From assembly GCA_037447605.1 (NCBI GenBank), contig CM074807.1, positions 1,326,254 to 1,390,253 on the forward strand: a stretch of DNA of 64,000 nt, written 5' to 3'. The notes below the pieces were generated by a model. The model was not told the DNA's origin. It did not search any database and saw only the letters and a list, made by a program, of their open reading frames with translations. Shown here one piece after another: positions 44,805 through 54,339 of this stretch. Within the stretch, counting starts at the first letter, position 1; each line of letters starts with the position of its first letter. A program made the translations under genes and the position numbers. Source of the stretch: Zygnema circumcarinatum (Eukaryota > Streptophyta > Zygnematophyceae > Zygnematales > Zygnemataceae).

Positions 44805-45840
44805 TGTCTCCCCCCTTTAAAACAACGCAAATTTTTGGCACCGACCGAATTCCGCAGAAAGCTGTGAAGGTTGGTTAGGGACATACTTTCTTTTTTAACA
44901 TGTGCCATGTGGAAAATCAACAGTTTTTGTCATGTCATTGCAAGGACGAAGTTGAAGTAAAGGGTTTCGCCTATTTCAAAGTCAAGTGGCAACAGGGAAC
45001 AGGGATGACATGGCCTCAGATGGTCGGACAAATGGTGAAGTGGCAGCTGCTACGGAAGGCTCGCCTGGTCCAAGGGGAGAAAGACAGAGGGGAGGAACCA
45101 CATATTGAGATTGAGCAGATCCAGATGTAGACGCCCGGGATGACGAGCAGTCGAATGATGTAGGTGTAATTTCGCATTGCCTAAAAAGGTCCGGTCCAGA
45201 CAGCCATCCTTGAATTTGATCAGATCTCCTGTCACCTCCCAGGCCTTCTACCAAACACCTATCCCGAATTGCAGTGTTCATTTCAGGAATGTCGGAGTTC
45301 GCAACTAACTGCTTTTGACCGGCCCTTTTACTGATACTAATTCCAACTTCATTTCGAGGTTTGGGGATCGCCATTGGCCTGCTACTTGGAGTCACAGACT
45401 TGTTGCTTACCGAGTCACGACCTGCACTTTTAAAGGAACTCTCCATCCGCCCTTCAGTCTGTTCTTCTTCTCTCTCCAATATGGAAGTGCCTCCCACAAT
45501 CCACATCTTCGATTGGTTGTCTTTCTCCGGTACCTTTGTGACCCCCCTGCCGTCGTTTCCATGCTTGTTGAGCTCACTGCTGAGTTTGCTGCTTCCTGCA
45601 ATGCAGGCATCCTAAGTCGACAGGCCAGTTTTTCAGAATTGCAACAGATTCTTAAATTCAAAAAAGTAAAACAAACAAACCACCCTAAAACATCCCACTC
45701 TTAAAGACTGATGAAGACATTTAACCCCAACCCCATACAGCACTTCCTGAGAATGGCATTCCTGATGCCCAGTACAATCACTCCTGGATGTAGTGCTGCC
45801 TTTTCTTGGTAATGGTCCCAACCGTTGCAATGGTTGCCAA
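44805..45840. other. ELP4-MAEA intergenic region
   Basis: It probably holds the ELP4 3' UTR. A Ser-rich minus-strand frame of 174 residues at 44982-45506 has no recognised family and no supporting splice partner. A 38-bp segment near 44979-45017 recurs inverted inside MAEA intron 5. Confidence 0.5.
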
Positions 45841-45998
45841 CCATTGGACTCATGCATTGGTTGCGTCCAATGGTTGGGAGCCATTGGCGTCGAACGAAAT
45901 CAACCATTGGCAATGGTCGCAATCGTTGGAACCAATGGTTGCCGACGATTCCAAGGGTTGCAAAGCATTGGGCGGCCAACCATTGGCATGTCCAATGG
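45841..45998. promoter_or_regulatory. Dense CCAAT-box array upstream of MAEA
   Basis: Seven CCAWTGG heptamers (four CCATTGG, three CCAATGG) plus two further ATTGG pentamers lie within about 160 bp. Each contains CCAAT on one strand. The array ends about 170 bp upstream of the MAEA start codon. NF-Y binds CCAAT in eukaryotic promoters; binding here is inference. It could instead be a decayed minisatellite. Confidence 0.6.
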
Positions 45999-46044
45999 TG
46001 AAATGTGTCATGTCATGTGAGATTGCGGATGTGCATGTCCCTCC

Positions 46045-46071
46045 ATGTGCATGCATGCATGCATGCATGCA
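46045..46071. repeat. (GCAT)n microsatellite with RY-type CATGCATG motifs
   Basis: About six GCAT units in a row, about 95 bp before the MAEA ATG. CATGCATG is the RY element bound by B3 transcription factors in plants; whether that matters here is unknown. Confidence 0.7.
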
Positions 46072-46165
46072 CGGGGAGTGGTTGGAGGCTCATCCAGTCA
46101 TCCTCTCTCTCAGAGCAGGAAGAAGGGCCCATGCTCTGCGTCAGCGTCGGCTACCGCTAGCGGCC

Positions 46166-48961
46166 ATGGATACGCAGAGCAATGGAGCCATGGCGGAGGG
46201 CTTGCCAGGACCTGCGGCAGCCTCCAAGTCTCCGGAGGCGCTGCCGGAAGCAGCGCGAATGGAGCAGCAGCTACTCCGCGTTCCCCTGGAGCATCTCAAG
46301 AAGTGCATTCGCTCGTCTTCTCGGCTCGCAGAGAAAGACGTGGGAGCGGTGCTTGCAGGGGTCTCTGATGCCGTGCAGAAAGGTATCTCTCGGGAGGATG
46401 CGGTTGAACAGCTGGACCGGCTCATGGTGCGACTGCAGGGTCTTAAGCGCAAGGTCAGTGAATTGGTCCCTGCAGCAGGTTGTCATTTTAGTCATTTTAG
46501 TATTTTTTTTCTATTTTCAATTGGAGATCATTTCTACGCAGAGCAAAGTTTGTCCTCTTTGCCATGCTATTCGCTTGTTATCAACTTGGCGGGACCACTG
46601 CTATTAACCTTTAGCTCCTAGCTCTTACCCTTTACCTCTAGCTTTAGCAGTTTCACAATTTTTTTGTTCAAACGTTGATTATGGCCGCTGAGCGTGAATG
46701 TGAATTCACTGACACTTAACTTAGGCTGCTCGTCTGCGCTATGGTCTTAATTTTAGTCGTTCGTTTTCCAGCTGCTTGACGCTTGTGATTTGTTGTCTCA
46801 CAATTTGGTTTGGAAGCGTGTCCAAAAACCTTTCAGCTTAGAAGCAACCTTAAGTCCTTTCAAGCGTGTTTAGGGACTCACGGTATGTCTGTCTATTGCT
46901 TGTTCAGAATCGACAGTCTCAGTGTTGCTGTTCTTGCTCATGCTGGAATGGGGGCGGTGAGGTTGAGTAGTCATGTGAGCATTTTAGCATTTTAGCATTT
47001 TAGCATTTTAGCATTTTAGCATTTTAGCATTTTAGCATTTTAGCATTTGTCATGCTCTGCTCGCATGGTGCGCAGCAGATGCTCTGAGCCTGTTTGGTTG
47101 CATGTGCGGCTGCAGCTAGACGAGTCCAACAAGGCGGAGCAGGAGCAGGCTCAGCGTTGTCGGACACGAGTGGAACACTTGGGATTGATGGATGATGGAT
47201 TAAAGGAAAATGCTCAAAAATGGAACAAGATGCGGGTGGATCGGCTGCTGATTGACTACATGCTGCGTTCATCGTATTATGAGTCTGCTATGAAACTTGC
47301 CGAGCAAACTGAGCTGGAGGTAAGGAAGGATTGTCTTTCGCACGAGTTGATCACCCTGCGATTATCGAATACATCACGTGAAGTAAGTTGGCAATGGCCG
47401 GGGTATAGAAATAGCAAGACATTAATTGTGACGAGCATTTTGTCTTGCCATCGTTTCACTTCTCTAATGAAGGGAAACACGAAATAAACTAGCCTAACGG
47501 AATGTTTGACTTCGAATTCATGCCGAAGTCAATACACAAATGGCACAATGTTGACAGATGCTGAGAAAGTGGAGAGGTTGGAGGGTTCCTGGGTGACAGG
47601 AGCTTGTCGATATTGACATATTCTTGGAAGCACGAAAAGTCATTCAAGCACTTAGACAGAAGGACTGCTCTGAAGCGTTAACCTGGTGTGCAGCGAACAA
47701 AGCGAGGCTGAAAAAGGACAAGGTACGGTTAACCATCCAAGGCATTGCACCCTGGTTGAGTCTACATCGGTGAATTCGGCAGTTTAGTTTTGTTAAACCC
47801 ATCTCTAATTGAAATTCTTTGTGTGCCTTCAAAAGCAGAGCACACTGGAGTTAAAGCTGCGTGTGCAAGAGTTCATTGAACTCGTCCGCGTTGAAAGAAC
47901 GGTTGACGCCATTTTCTACGCACGCAAACATCTTGCGCCTTGGGGCACAACAAACATGAAGGAGCTGCAGCAGGCTATGGCTACGTTGGCCTTCAAAAAT
48001 ACAACTGAATGCCCTCCTTACAAGGTGACGTGAAGCTTCTGTCTGCTCTGCGTCTCTGTGTTTTATATTCTCCCTATTAAGCTTTTCGTGGTTGTGTGGC
48101 AAATGCGAATTTGAGGTGGGACACTTTTTTTGGGCGCACAGGCTTTGTTCGATGATAGCCAATGGGGGAGCTTGGTGCGACAATTTGAAGAGGAATTTGT
48201 GCAGCTTTATGGCATGACCACACAGAGCCTGCTTCATATTCATCTTCAAGCAGGCCTGACGGCTTTGAAGACTATGTATCCTCCTTGTGACGTTTTGTTT
48301 TTGGGGAAATGGATCTTTCCGCGATCTTTCTGATGCATTTTCCATATCGTGCATGATTTCATGAACTTACCCGCTTTATTCTCACCAGAACAGTAGGGGA
48401 GAACGAGTCTACACGAAATCTTGCTTGATCTGAGGCCGTGGCATCCCTGTTCCCTGTTGCCACTTGGGTAGGAGCTTAGGTGTGTGAAAGTGTGGAAGAC
48501 AGTCCTTGACTTGCTGCTGTGCAGTTTCAGTTACGAAGAAGGCTGTACAAAAGAGGATCCACTTTCGCAGGATGCCTTTCGCAAGCTTGCAGAGCCACTG
48601 CCCTTTGCGAAGCATATCAGCTCTAAACTTGTGTGTCGCATCACCAAGGAGCGCATGGACGACCATAACCCGCCCTTGGTTCTGCCAAACGGATATGTGT
48701 ACAGTAGGAAGGTCTGTTGCTACGGACCCTTCTCTCGCTTGCAGGCATCCTCTGACGGTGAAACGATACAATTGTCTTTATCTCTCTCAATTGTTGAATG
48801 GTATGGTTTTTGCATGGAGCATTCGGGTATTGAGCTGGAATTTGGGTGTTCTTTCGCAGGCGATGGAAGAGATGGCAAAGAAAAACCATGGAAAGGTACA
48901 CTGCCCTCGCTCGGGTGCAACCTTCAATTTCGATCAACTGGTGAAGGCGTACGTCTTTTAG
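46166..48961 (+). CDS. MAEA: MAEA/GID9 (Fyv10) subunit of the GID/CTLH E3 ubiquitin ligase, 7 exons, about 407 aa
   Basis: Exons: 46166-46453, 47116-47319, 47600-47722, 47839-48024, 48142-48275, 48525-48711, 48860-48961; all junctions keep frame. Layout: N-terminal helices ending RLQGLKRKLDESNKAEQEQAQRCRTRVEHL; LisH about residues 135-164 (MRVDRLLIDYMLRSSYYESAMKLAEQ); CTLH about 165-230 (VDIDIFLEARKVIQAL, ALTWCAANKARLKKD, LRVQEFIELVR); CRA (ARKHLAPWGTTNMKELQQAMATLAF); C-terminal degenerate RING (SSKLVCRITKERMD, NPPLVLPNGYVYSRKAMEEMAKKN, VHCPRSG). MAEA pairs with RMD5/RMND5 as the catalytic RING heterodimer. The RMD5 partner is the next gene, convergent, 1.2 kb away. The start is the first ATG in frame with the family N-terminus. 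Intron 5 is U12-type. Confidence 0.95.
46979..47047. repeat. 8-bp minisatellite in MAEA intron 1
   Basis: About eight perfect GCATTTTA units in tandem, within the first intron of the MAEA gene, ending 69 bp before exon 2. Confidence 0.9.
48276..48524 (+). other. U12-type GT-AG intron (MAEA intron 5)
   Basis: It begins GTATCCTCC, the U12 5' splice consensus (GTATCCTT), and has TCCTTGAC about 15 nt before the final AG, matching the U12 branch site. Splicing forms ALKT-I-FSYEEGCTKEDPLS, which aligns without gaps to family members. It contains an inverted copy of a 38-bp segment also found near 44979. Confidence 0.85.
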
Positions 48962-50158
48962 GCAGAGGAGCAGTCTGTAGATCCAATGTCACAGTATGAT
49001 TCCCCTCTGCTCCCTTTGCTGTAGACAGAGGTAACTGTACAAAGTGACCATGATCGCTTCGTTGTACATATGAATAATCATCGGCGATTTTTTCCGGCAA
49101 TCTGGATATTGTAACCAGCGAGTCACCTTCCATAGGCGGTGTCATGTGTATGAACTCCCTGTTGCCCTATGTAGAAGGATTCAAAATGTCAAATTGATGT
49201 CAAGTACTCTCTGTCATCAACGATCTGAAGGCAACTTTTGGCCATATTTATAACGACGTGGACTTGTTCCAAGAATCGTTTTCATATAAAGGAAGCAAGC
49301 AAAATCTATGTTAACAACAGAGGGCTCCTTTTGGACTCGTTCCTCGTCTGTTCTCGCACTCAGAAGGCAGCAGAAAATGTGGCTAATGTTGCGTAACTGA
49401 CGAAAAAAAATCTCCTTACCATGCTTATTGGACATGACAAGGCTACCGGTTTCAGAAGGCACATATCATTTTTCAGGGAACAAAGCATTCAAAGAATTTG
49501 TCAAGTTTCCAGTTATCCAAAGCACAGGAGTTTTTGTGAAATGACAGAGGCACATCAACAGAATTTGGTCCTTTATTTACAAGAAATAGACACAACTTCC
49601 TCAATGACAGGAGCGCATTTGAGACTGACAGTGGAAGAACCACCACCTACCGGGAATCTGTCTATACAACTGAAGGATCTAATCCTCTCAAGCATGGAGT
49701 AGTGAGTGCTACCTGCTCTGTACAAAGATAGAAAAGCAACTAAAAGGCAATACTTCGACGGTTGAAAAATACAATGCGGAAAGGAAGCGGTCTGTTACTC
49801 ATTAGACAGTTATTTCAGCACGACTTGCCGAAGCTATGAACCATCTTTATATGAGTTACTTCTAGAGAGAGTGCCTAGCCAATAAAGCCAAGCTGCTGTA
49901 CTCGAAACTTTGCTCTAGCTGAAATGATTGAATCACCAATAGGCAAGTTTGCACCTGGTCAAGTTTTTCCTGGCGGCTGGGCATATCAGTTGTTTGCAAA
50001 GACTCGCTCGATATTGAAGGGGAGTCCTGGATTGGATAACACACAACAGGCTCGTAGGGCACCAAATATTCTTGCCAACCTCGCCTGCAGTTCTTGGAAG
50101 GCCTTGTTGAAGACCAAAAAAGACAAGGCCATCACCCTTCCACATTTTGCATTAGGGT
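48962..50158. other. Convergent intergenic region between MAEA and RMD5
   Basis: It should hold the two 3' UTRs. Only short frames without family resemblance are present; no repeat or RNA gene was recognised. Confidence 0.5.
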
Positions 50159-51325
50159 CTAAAAGTGAATGGGCCGGCACTGCGTCTGGTTGGTCTCCGC
50201 AGGGCAGTAGGGACACTTGAAGGTGCGTGAGCTGCCCTTCCCTAGCCTCAGAATGGACTGCTTGCAGAGCACATGACCGCATGGCAGGAGCATCGGCGGA
50301 TTCTCCGCAGAGCTTTGTTCTCGCGATACCGGGCAGGCAAATACAGAATGGAAGTGAAAGCCCTTCCCTAGTTCTATCTCCACTGGGAGCTGCCTCATTT
50401 CTTGCCAGCTACTAGGTCTTTTGCTACCTAGCAGTGATGCCAACTTTAAAAGACTTGGAAGCGCATTTGAACCGGCTGTAAGTACCACCTGGAGAGGGGA
50501 GGCAAGAGGGCGACCAAGTACAGCACAGCATTGACGCATAAATTCATCTTCCACACTCTCCCATTGTGCAGGTGCAAGAAGGTCTTTATACGGTGACGCA
50601 TCTAAGCGGCCTGCAAAAAGGAGGCAGCCCATGAGGCGCTGAATTTCGCCCATGTGACTCCGTCCAAAAGGCGCAAAGTTGGCGCGAGCGTAGGACAGTG
50701 CAGCATGGCGACCTTGACGGTGCAGCAAGAGCACAAAATGCAGCTGATGAAGCTTGAACTCGAAGACATCGTTGGAATTCTGAGAGCTTAACTGAGTGCG
50801 GTGTGCCTTGGCCCACGCTAGAGCAGGCTCTAGATTTTGCATTCGAATCTGCTGTACAACATTCTGCATCTCCGAGAATTCCTCCCGCAGTGCATCTGAG
50901 GGCAGCACACCAGCCTCCTCGCAAAAAATGTCGCCGACCTCAAACATTCCTACTCGATACAGGTGCTGAGCAATCACAAGATTCAGCGCCGCTGGATCAA
51001 ATTCCACCTCTCGCCAGGCTTTCGATATGTCAGTGCAAAAGTTCTTCTCCAACGCCTTCCCGCACTTGACTACCGCTGCATTTACCTCTTTCTGTGCAGC
51101 GGGCAGCTCATCTGTAGCCGCCAGTTGTCTGAACTTCGCCTCCAGCTCCCCTAGAGCCTGGCTGTGGTCATCCGTGCCGGAAATTGCTGTCTCCAGCAGG
51201 CTCTTTGTGCGCGCGAGCTCCAGCAACATGCGTTCCAGCAGTTGCGCGGTCTTGGTTGCAGCCACACGCTGCTTTTTGGTGACTCGCTCAAAGGCGTCCT
51301 TTATCCCTGGAAAGTCCATGGCCAT
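50159..51325 (-). CDS. RMD5: RMD5/GID2 (RMND5) RING subunit of the GID/CTLH E3 ubiquitin ligase, 388 aa, single exon
   Basis: The frame is uninterrupted from ATG to stop. Layout: N-terminal coiled region (1-100, AAQKEVNAAVVKCGKALEKNF); LisH about 110-140 (FDPAALNLVIAQHLYRVGMFEVGDIF); CTLH about 146-205 (LREEFSEMQNVVQQI, PALAWAKAHRTQL, FEFKLHQLHFV); CRA (ALSYARANFAPFGRSHMGEIQRLMGCLLF); C-terminal RING about 328-376 with C331, C349, H351, C354, C371 and C374. It supplies the E2-binding RING of the GID/CTLH core with MAEA, which ubiquitinates metabolic and developmental targets. A second in-frame ATG is two codons downstream. CT-rich DNA and CGATAC-type repeats lie upstream. The absence of introns contrasts with seven-exon MAEA. 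Confidence 0.95.
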   Translation of the reverse strand: MAMDFPGIKDAFERVTKKQRVAATKTAQLLERMLLELARTKSLLETAISGTDDHSQALGELEAKFRQLAATDELPAAQKEVNAAVVKCGKALEKNFCTDISKAWREVEFDPAALNLVIAQHLYRVGMFEVGDIFCEEAGVLPSDALREEFSEMQNVVQQIRMQNLEPALAWAKAHRTQLSSQNSNDVFEFKLHQLHFVLLLHRQGRHAALSYARANFAPFGRSHMGEIQRLMGCLLFAGRLDASPYKDLLAPAQWESVEDEFMRQCCAVLGRPLASPLQVVLTAGSNALPSLLKLASLLGSKRPSSWQEMRQLPVEIELGKGFHFHSVFACPVSREQSSAENPPMLLPCGHVLCKQSILRLGKGSSRTFKCPYCPAETNQTQCRPIHF

Positions 51326-51524
51326 GCCTGCCTTCGTCCCTCTCCTTCCTCGCCCCGCGCACCCTTCCCTCCCCTCCCCCTTACCTCCCCTCTGCCTCCC
51401 TCGACCCCTACCTCCCTCCCTGCCTCCTCCCTTGCGGCCCCGCCCCTCTTTAGGGCTCCGCTACGACGGGGGACGCTGGTACGGGCCTGTAACCGTGTTG
51501 CTTGCGAAACTGTGCGGTATGTCG

Positions 51525-51595
51525 AAACTATATCGATATCCTTATCGATACGATACCACACTATACGATACAATACGATATGACATCAGAAGCTG
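51525..51595. promoter_or_regulatory. Degenerate CGATAC/ATCGTA repeat cluster upstream of RMD5
   Basis: ATCGATAT, CGATACGATAC and ACGATACAATACGATA motifs are packed into about 70 bp, about 200 bp before the RMD5 start on the minus strand. Similar clusters precede ELP4 and TMEM230. Confidence 0.5.
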
Positions 51596-51803
51596 TCGGA
51601 AAATTAGGTTTGGAAATTCGGTGATCATGTAACGGCCGTACATACTATGTACGGACAAAATAAATACAGTAAGCAGTCATATTTTCGCCATGGGTTTTGG
51701 CCAATATGAGGCGAAAATATTGATTTTGCAAATATAAGGTTCGTGTTACCAATAGACGGGCGGTATTACAGTAGGACCCCATCATATTTTCCACCTACAT
51801 TAG

Positions 51804-53303
51804 GGCGTGTCAGACTTAACAAAATGTTACGAATATCGAGTTTTTAGTATTACGAGAATCGAGGTTACTAAGTACTAAAAATCATCGCGCCCCCGAACCT
51901 AAACCGAACCGAACGGAAGTCAACTGTGCTAAGTCAACGGGTCAACGTTGCGAAGATTGACCCGTGGGGTTTACTGAAATTGCATTTCTTCGCACGATTT
52001 TGTTCGCACCCAAAAGAGGCGCCGAAATGGACGTGCGAAGAAAATACTGGCGAAAATCGCGTCAACGTGACGTCATGGTTGTTTTCCCGCCCGCGCCCGC
52101 GCCCGCCCGTGAGTCCGTGACGCGCAACACGACACAACGACAAGCGGTCTCCGCGCGCCGCGCCGGCGCTGTTTCTAAGTCTGAGGGCCCCGCGCGAGGG
52201 CGAAGTTGCGAAGACGGCGTTTGGAGAAGTGCGAAGACGGCGATCGCGGAGTGCGAACAGGACCGCGCCGCGAGTGCGAAAAACTACGCTCGGGAATTTT
52301 AGTTTTACTGACGTTGACTCCAAATGTTACGAATATCGAGTTTTTAGTAGGGTAGTGATATTTCCACCCCTTTTTTGGATCCAAACACCCCTTCCCGGCC
52401 GGGCAGATTTCAAAAGGGATTAAGAACGGAAAATGCTTTTTCACACCTTTTTGGAATCGATACCCACCTTCTTCCGTCGGCTGCTTTTATTTTTGCTAAC
52501 CAAGGAAAATGATACCCCGTCACTGCATTTTGAATACTGTATCCCGCCTCCCTGAATTTTTTTTTTGAGGGAAAGAAATATCTGCCAGCCCGAATCCGCT
52601 CGAAGTGGAAGATCCGTCCGCCACGAGATCGTTCGTGGGTGTCCGTCCTTCACACGTGTGTGTCAATCGCAGCTGTCGATTCCCTCGCAGATCGCACCAC
52701 TGCAGGTCACCGTTCGATCTGCAGCCCGGCTCGATCTTAGCGAATGGAAAGCGCCCACGAGTCCCGTCAAAGCCGAATCGCACGTGCGAGTGTGCGCGTC
52801 CGTCGGCCCGAGATCTCGTCATTGTTAGTTACCAGCCAATCAACAACTGCCACGTGTTACATTTTTGACGTGGAAAATTTTGATTGGTCCAAGCTCTCAA
52901 TGTACGAAATTCTGGGTTCCTCAAAGTTGCGACCGTACCACATTTGTACGGACAAACTTTTGAGACGAGTTTGGCGGGATACGTGGGCACTTGCCATTCG
53001 CTGTGACCGAGCCCGGCTGCAGATCAAATAGTCACCTGCCGTGTTGCGATCTGCGAGGGAATCGACGGCTGCGATTGACCACACGCGTGAAAAAAATTCA
53101 GGTATCATTTTCCCTGGTTAGCAAAAATAAAATCAGCCGACGGAAGGTGGGTATCGATTCCAAAAAGGTGTGTAAAAAGCATTTTCCGTTTTTAATCCTT
53201 TTTGAAATCTGCCCGGCCGGGAAGGGGTGTTTGGATCCAAAAAAGGGGTGGAAATATCACTACCCTTTTAGTATTACGAGAATTTTTTAAGTCTGACACG
53301 CCC
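51804..53303. mobile_element. Non-autonomous DNA transposon with 17-bp TIRs and TA target duplication
   Basis: GGGCGTGTCAGACTTAA at 51804-51820 is inverted at 53287-53303. Both ends are bordered by TA (51802-51803 and 53304-53305), the duplication typical of Tc1/mariner-pogo elements. Sub-terminal direct repeats (ATATCGAGTTTTTAGTA, then TTACGAGAA) occur at about 51834 and 52334. No transposase is visible. It is interrupted by a second element at 52350-53265, so its own length is about 0.58 kb. Confidence 0.65.
52350..53265. mobile_element. Foldback/MITE-like element, 916 bp, with long inverted repeats and 8-bp target duplication
   Basis: The ends are GGGTAGTGATATTTCCACCC and its inverse. The inverted arms extend with few differences for more than 200 bp (52350-52745 against 53005-53265), including GGATCCAA, CCCGGCCGGG and GCAGATTTCAAAA blocks. 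TTTTAGTA is duplicated at 52342-52349 and 53266-53273. The uninterrupted sequence is preserved at 51841-51852, confirming the insertion. The 8-bp duplication suggests hAT or another 8-bp superfamily. No transposase is encoded. Confidence 0.9.
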
Positions 53304-53399
53304 TATTTGGCAAAAATCGGGCGAAACTATTGTTTTTGGCAAATATAAGGTCCGTGTTACCAATAGGCGAGCGGAATTATGTTAGAGTTCATGCATGTT

Positions 53400-53680
53400 C
53401 GTACGTATCATATCGTATCGTTTTCTGGAATATCGTACCGCATCGTACCGTATCGTTTAAATTCGAGCGCGTAACGGCTACTACAGCTCATACGGCTAGT
53501 ACCGTATCGGGGAGTTTCGTATCGTGTCGTATCGTATCGAAGCCAATAACAAGGGGAGAGGAGTGAGCGCCTCTTACGGCGGCACGTGCGGGGAGATTAG
53601 GTGAGTTTTGCGTAAGCCCGTGACGGCTAGTACAGCTAGTACGAATTGTACGAATTGTACGAATTGTACGGGAAAGGGGC
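53400..53680. repeat. Degenerate ATCGTA/TACCGTATCG repeats and GTACGAATT minisatellite
   Basis: Repeated TATCGTA/CGTACCG motifs at 53405-53540 are followed by three GTACGAATT-type units (53638-53668). The composition resembles the clusters upstream of ELP4, RMD5 and TMEM230. Confidence 0.6.
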
Positions 53681-53763
53681 GGGAAAAAATCTTTTTCCCG
53701 CCCCTTCCGTCCCCTCCGCTGCCCCCCCTCGAACCATTGCGGTTGCAAAACCCTCACCCGGTT

Positions 53764-53994
53764 ATGAAGGAACGAGGTCGACCTTCTGGCGCGCGCAGTT
53801 TGGCAATCAGCCGGGACAAGAGCTATTTCGAGTACGTTGAAGGGAAAAAATGTTCCAATTGCAAGCAAGCAGGCCACAATTTAAGATCTTGCCTAATTAG
53901 GGGTAACCTGAAAACAGAGAGTAACAGTTGCCCAACATTGGTGACCTTTGCAGTTGTGTTTAAGGTTGCGTTTTTGTACTTAAGCTTAGTTTAG
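53764..53994 (+). pseudogene. CCHC zinc-knuckle fragment, possibly from a MULE-type transposase
   Basis: The frame reads KERGRPSGARSLAIS and then KKCSNCKQAGHNLRSC, a C-x2-C-x4-H-x4-C knuckle preceded by a basic GRP segment. This combination is common at the C-terminus of plant Mutator-like (MULE) transposases and related proteins. No transposase core was found nearby. It could also be a gag knuckle. Confidence 0.45.
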
Positions 53995-54215
53995 TTTAGT
54001 TTTTTGTTCCTAGTTTTTTTATTTTGTGCTTGTTTCATTTGCGACTAATTTCTTGTGGTTCCCATGTTGACTTTGTCCATGTTTTATTTGATGGCCTCAC
54101 CATCTTGAGACCAATGCAAATCCCCTTTTCTTTTGTCGCACATTGTTGGAAGTCAATAGTGAAAAGGAAAAAACGAGGGGATGGAATGTCCAAAAATAAT
54201 GAAGGGAGGGGGAAT

Positions 54216-54328
54216 GAAGACAACAGAACTCGACACCTCCCGGTACCCACCCACAAACTTTACCGTTAAAAGGCAACCGCGGACACAAACGAACGATCAT
54301 ACATTTAGTTTTAGCGCGTTTCGCAACA
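54216..54328 (-). repeat. Divergent solo LTR related to the TRIM family
   Basis: On the minus strand it runs TGTTGCGAAACGC to TGTTGTCTTCA. It shares only the core CCGCGGTTGCCTTTTAA then CGGTAAAG and GGGTACCGGGAGGT with TRIM-1 to TRIM-3. The B-box-like GTTCGAACC of the other LTRs is not conserved. The ends are less certain than for the other copies. Confidence 0.6.
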
Positions 54329-54339
54329 GGGGGCAGCGG

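Noticed and set aside
44982-45506. 174-aa Ser-rich minus-strand frame as a gene
   Set aside because: No family resemblance, no splice partner, and it lies opposite the ELP4 downstream region. Low-complexity composition explains an open frame.
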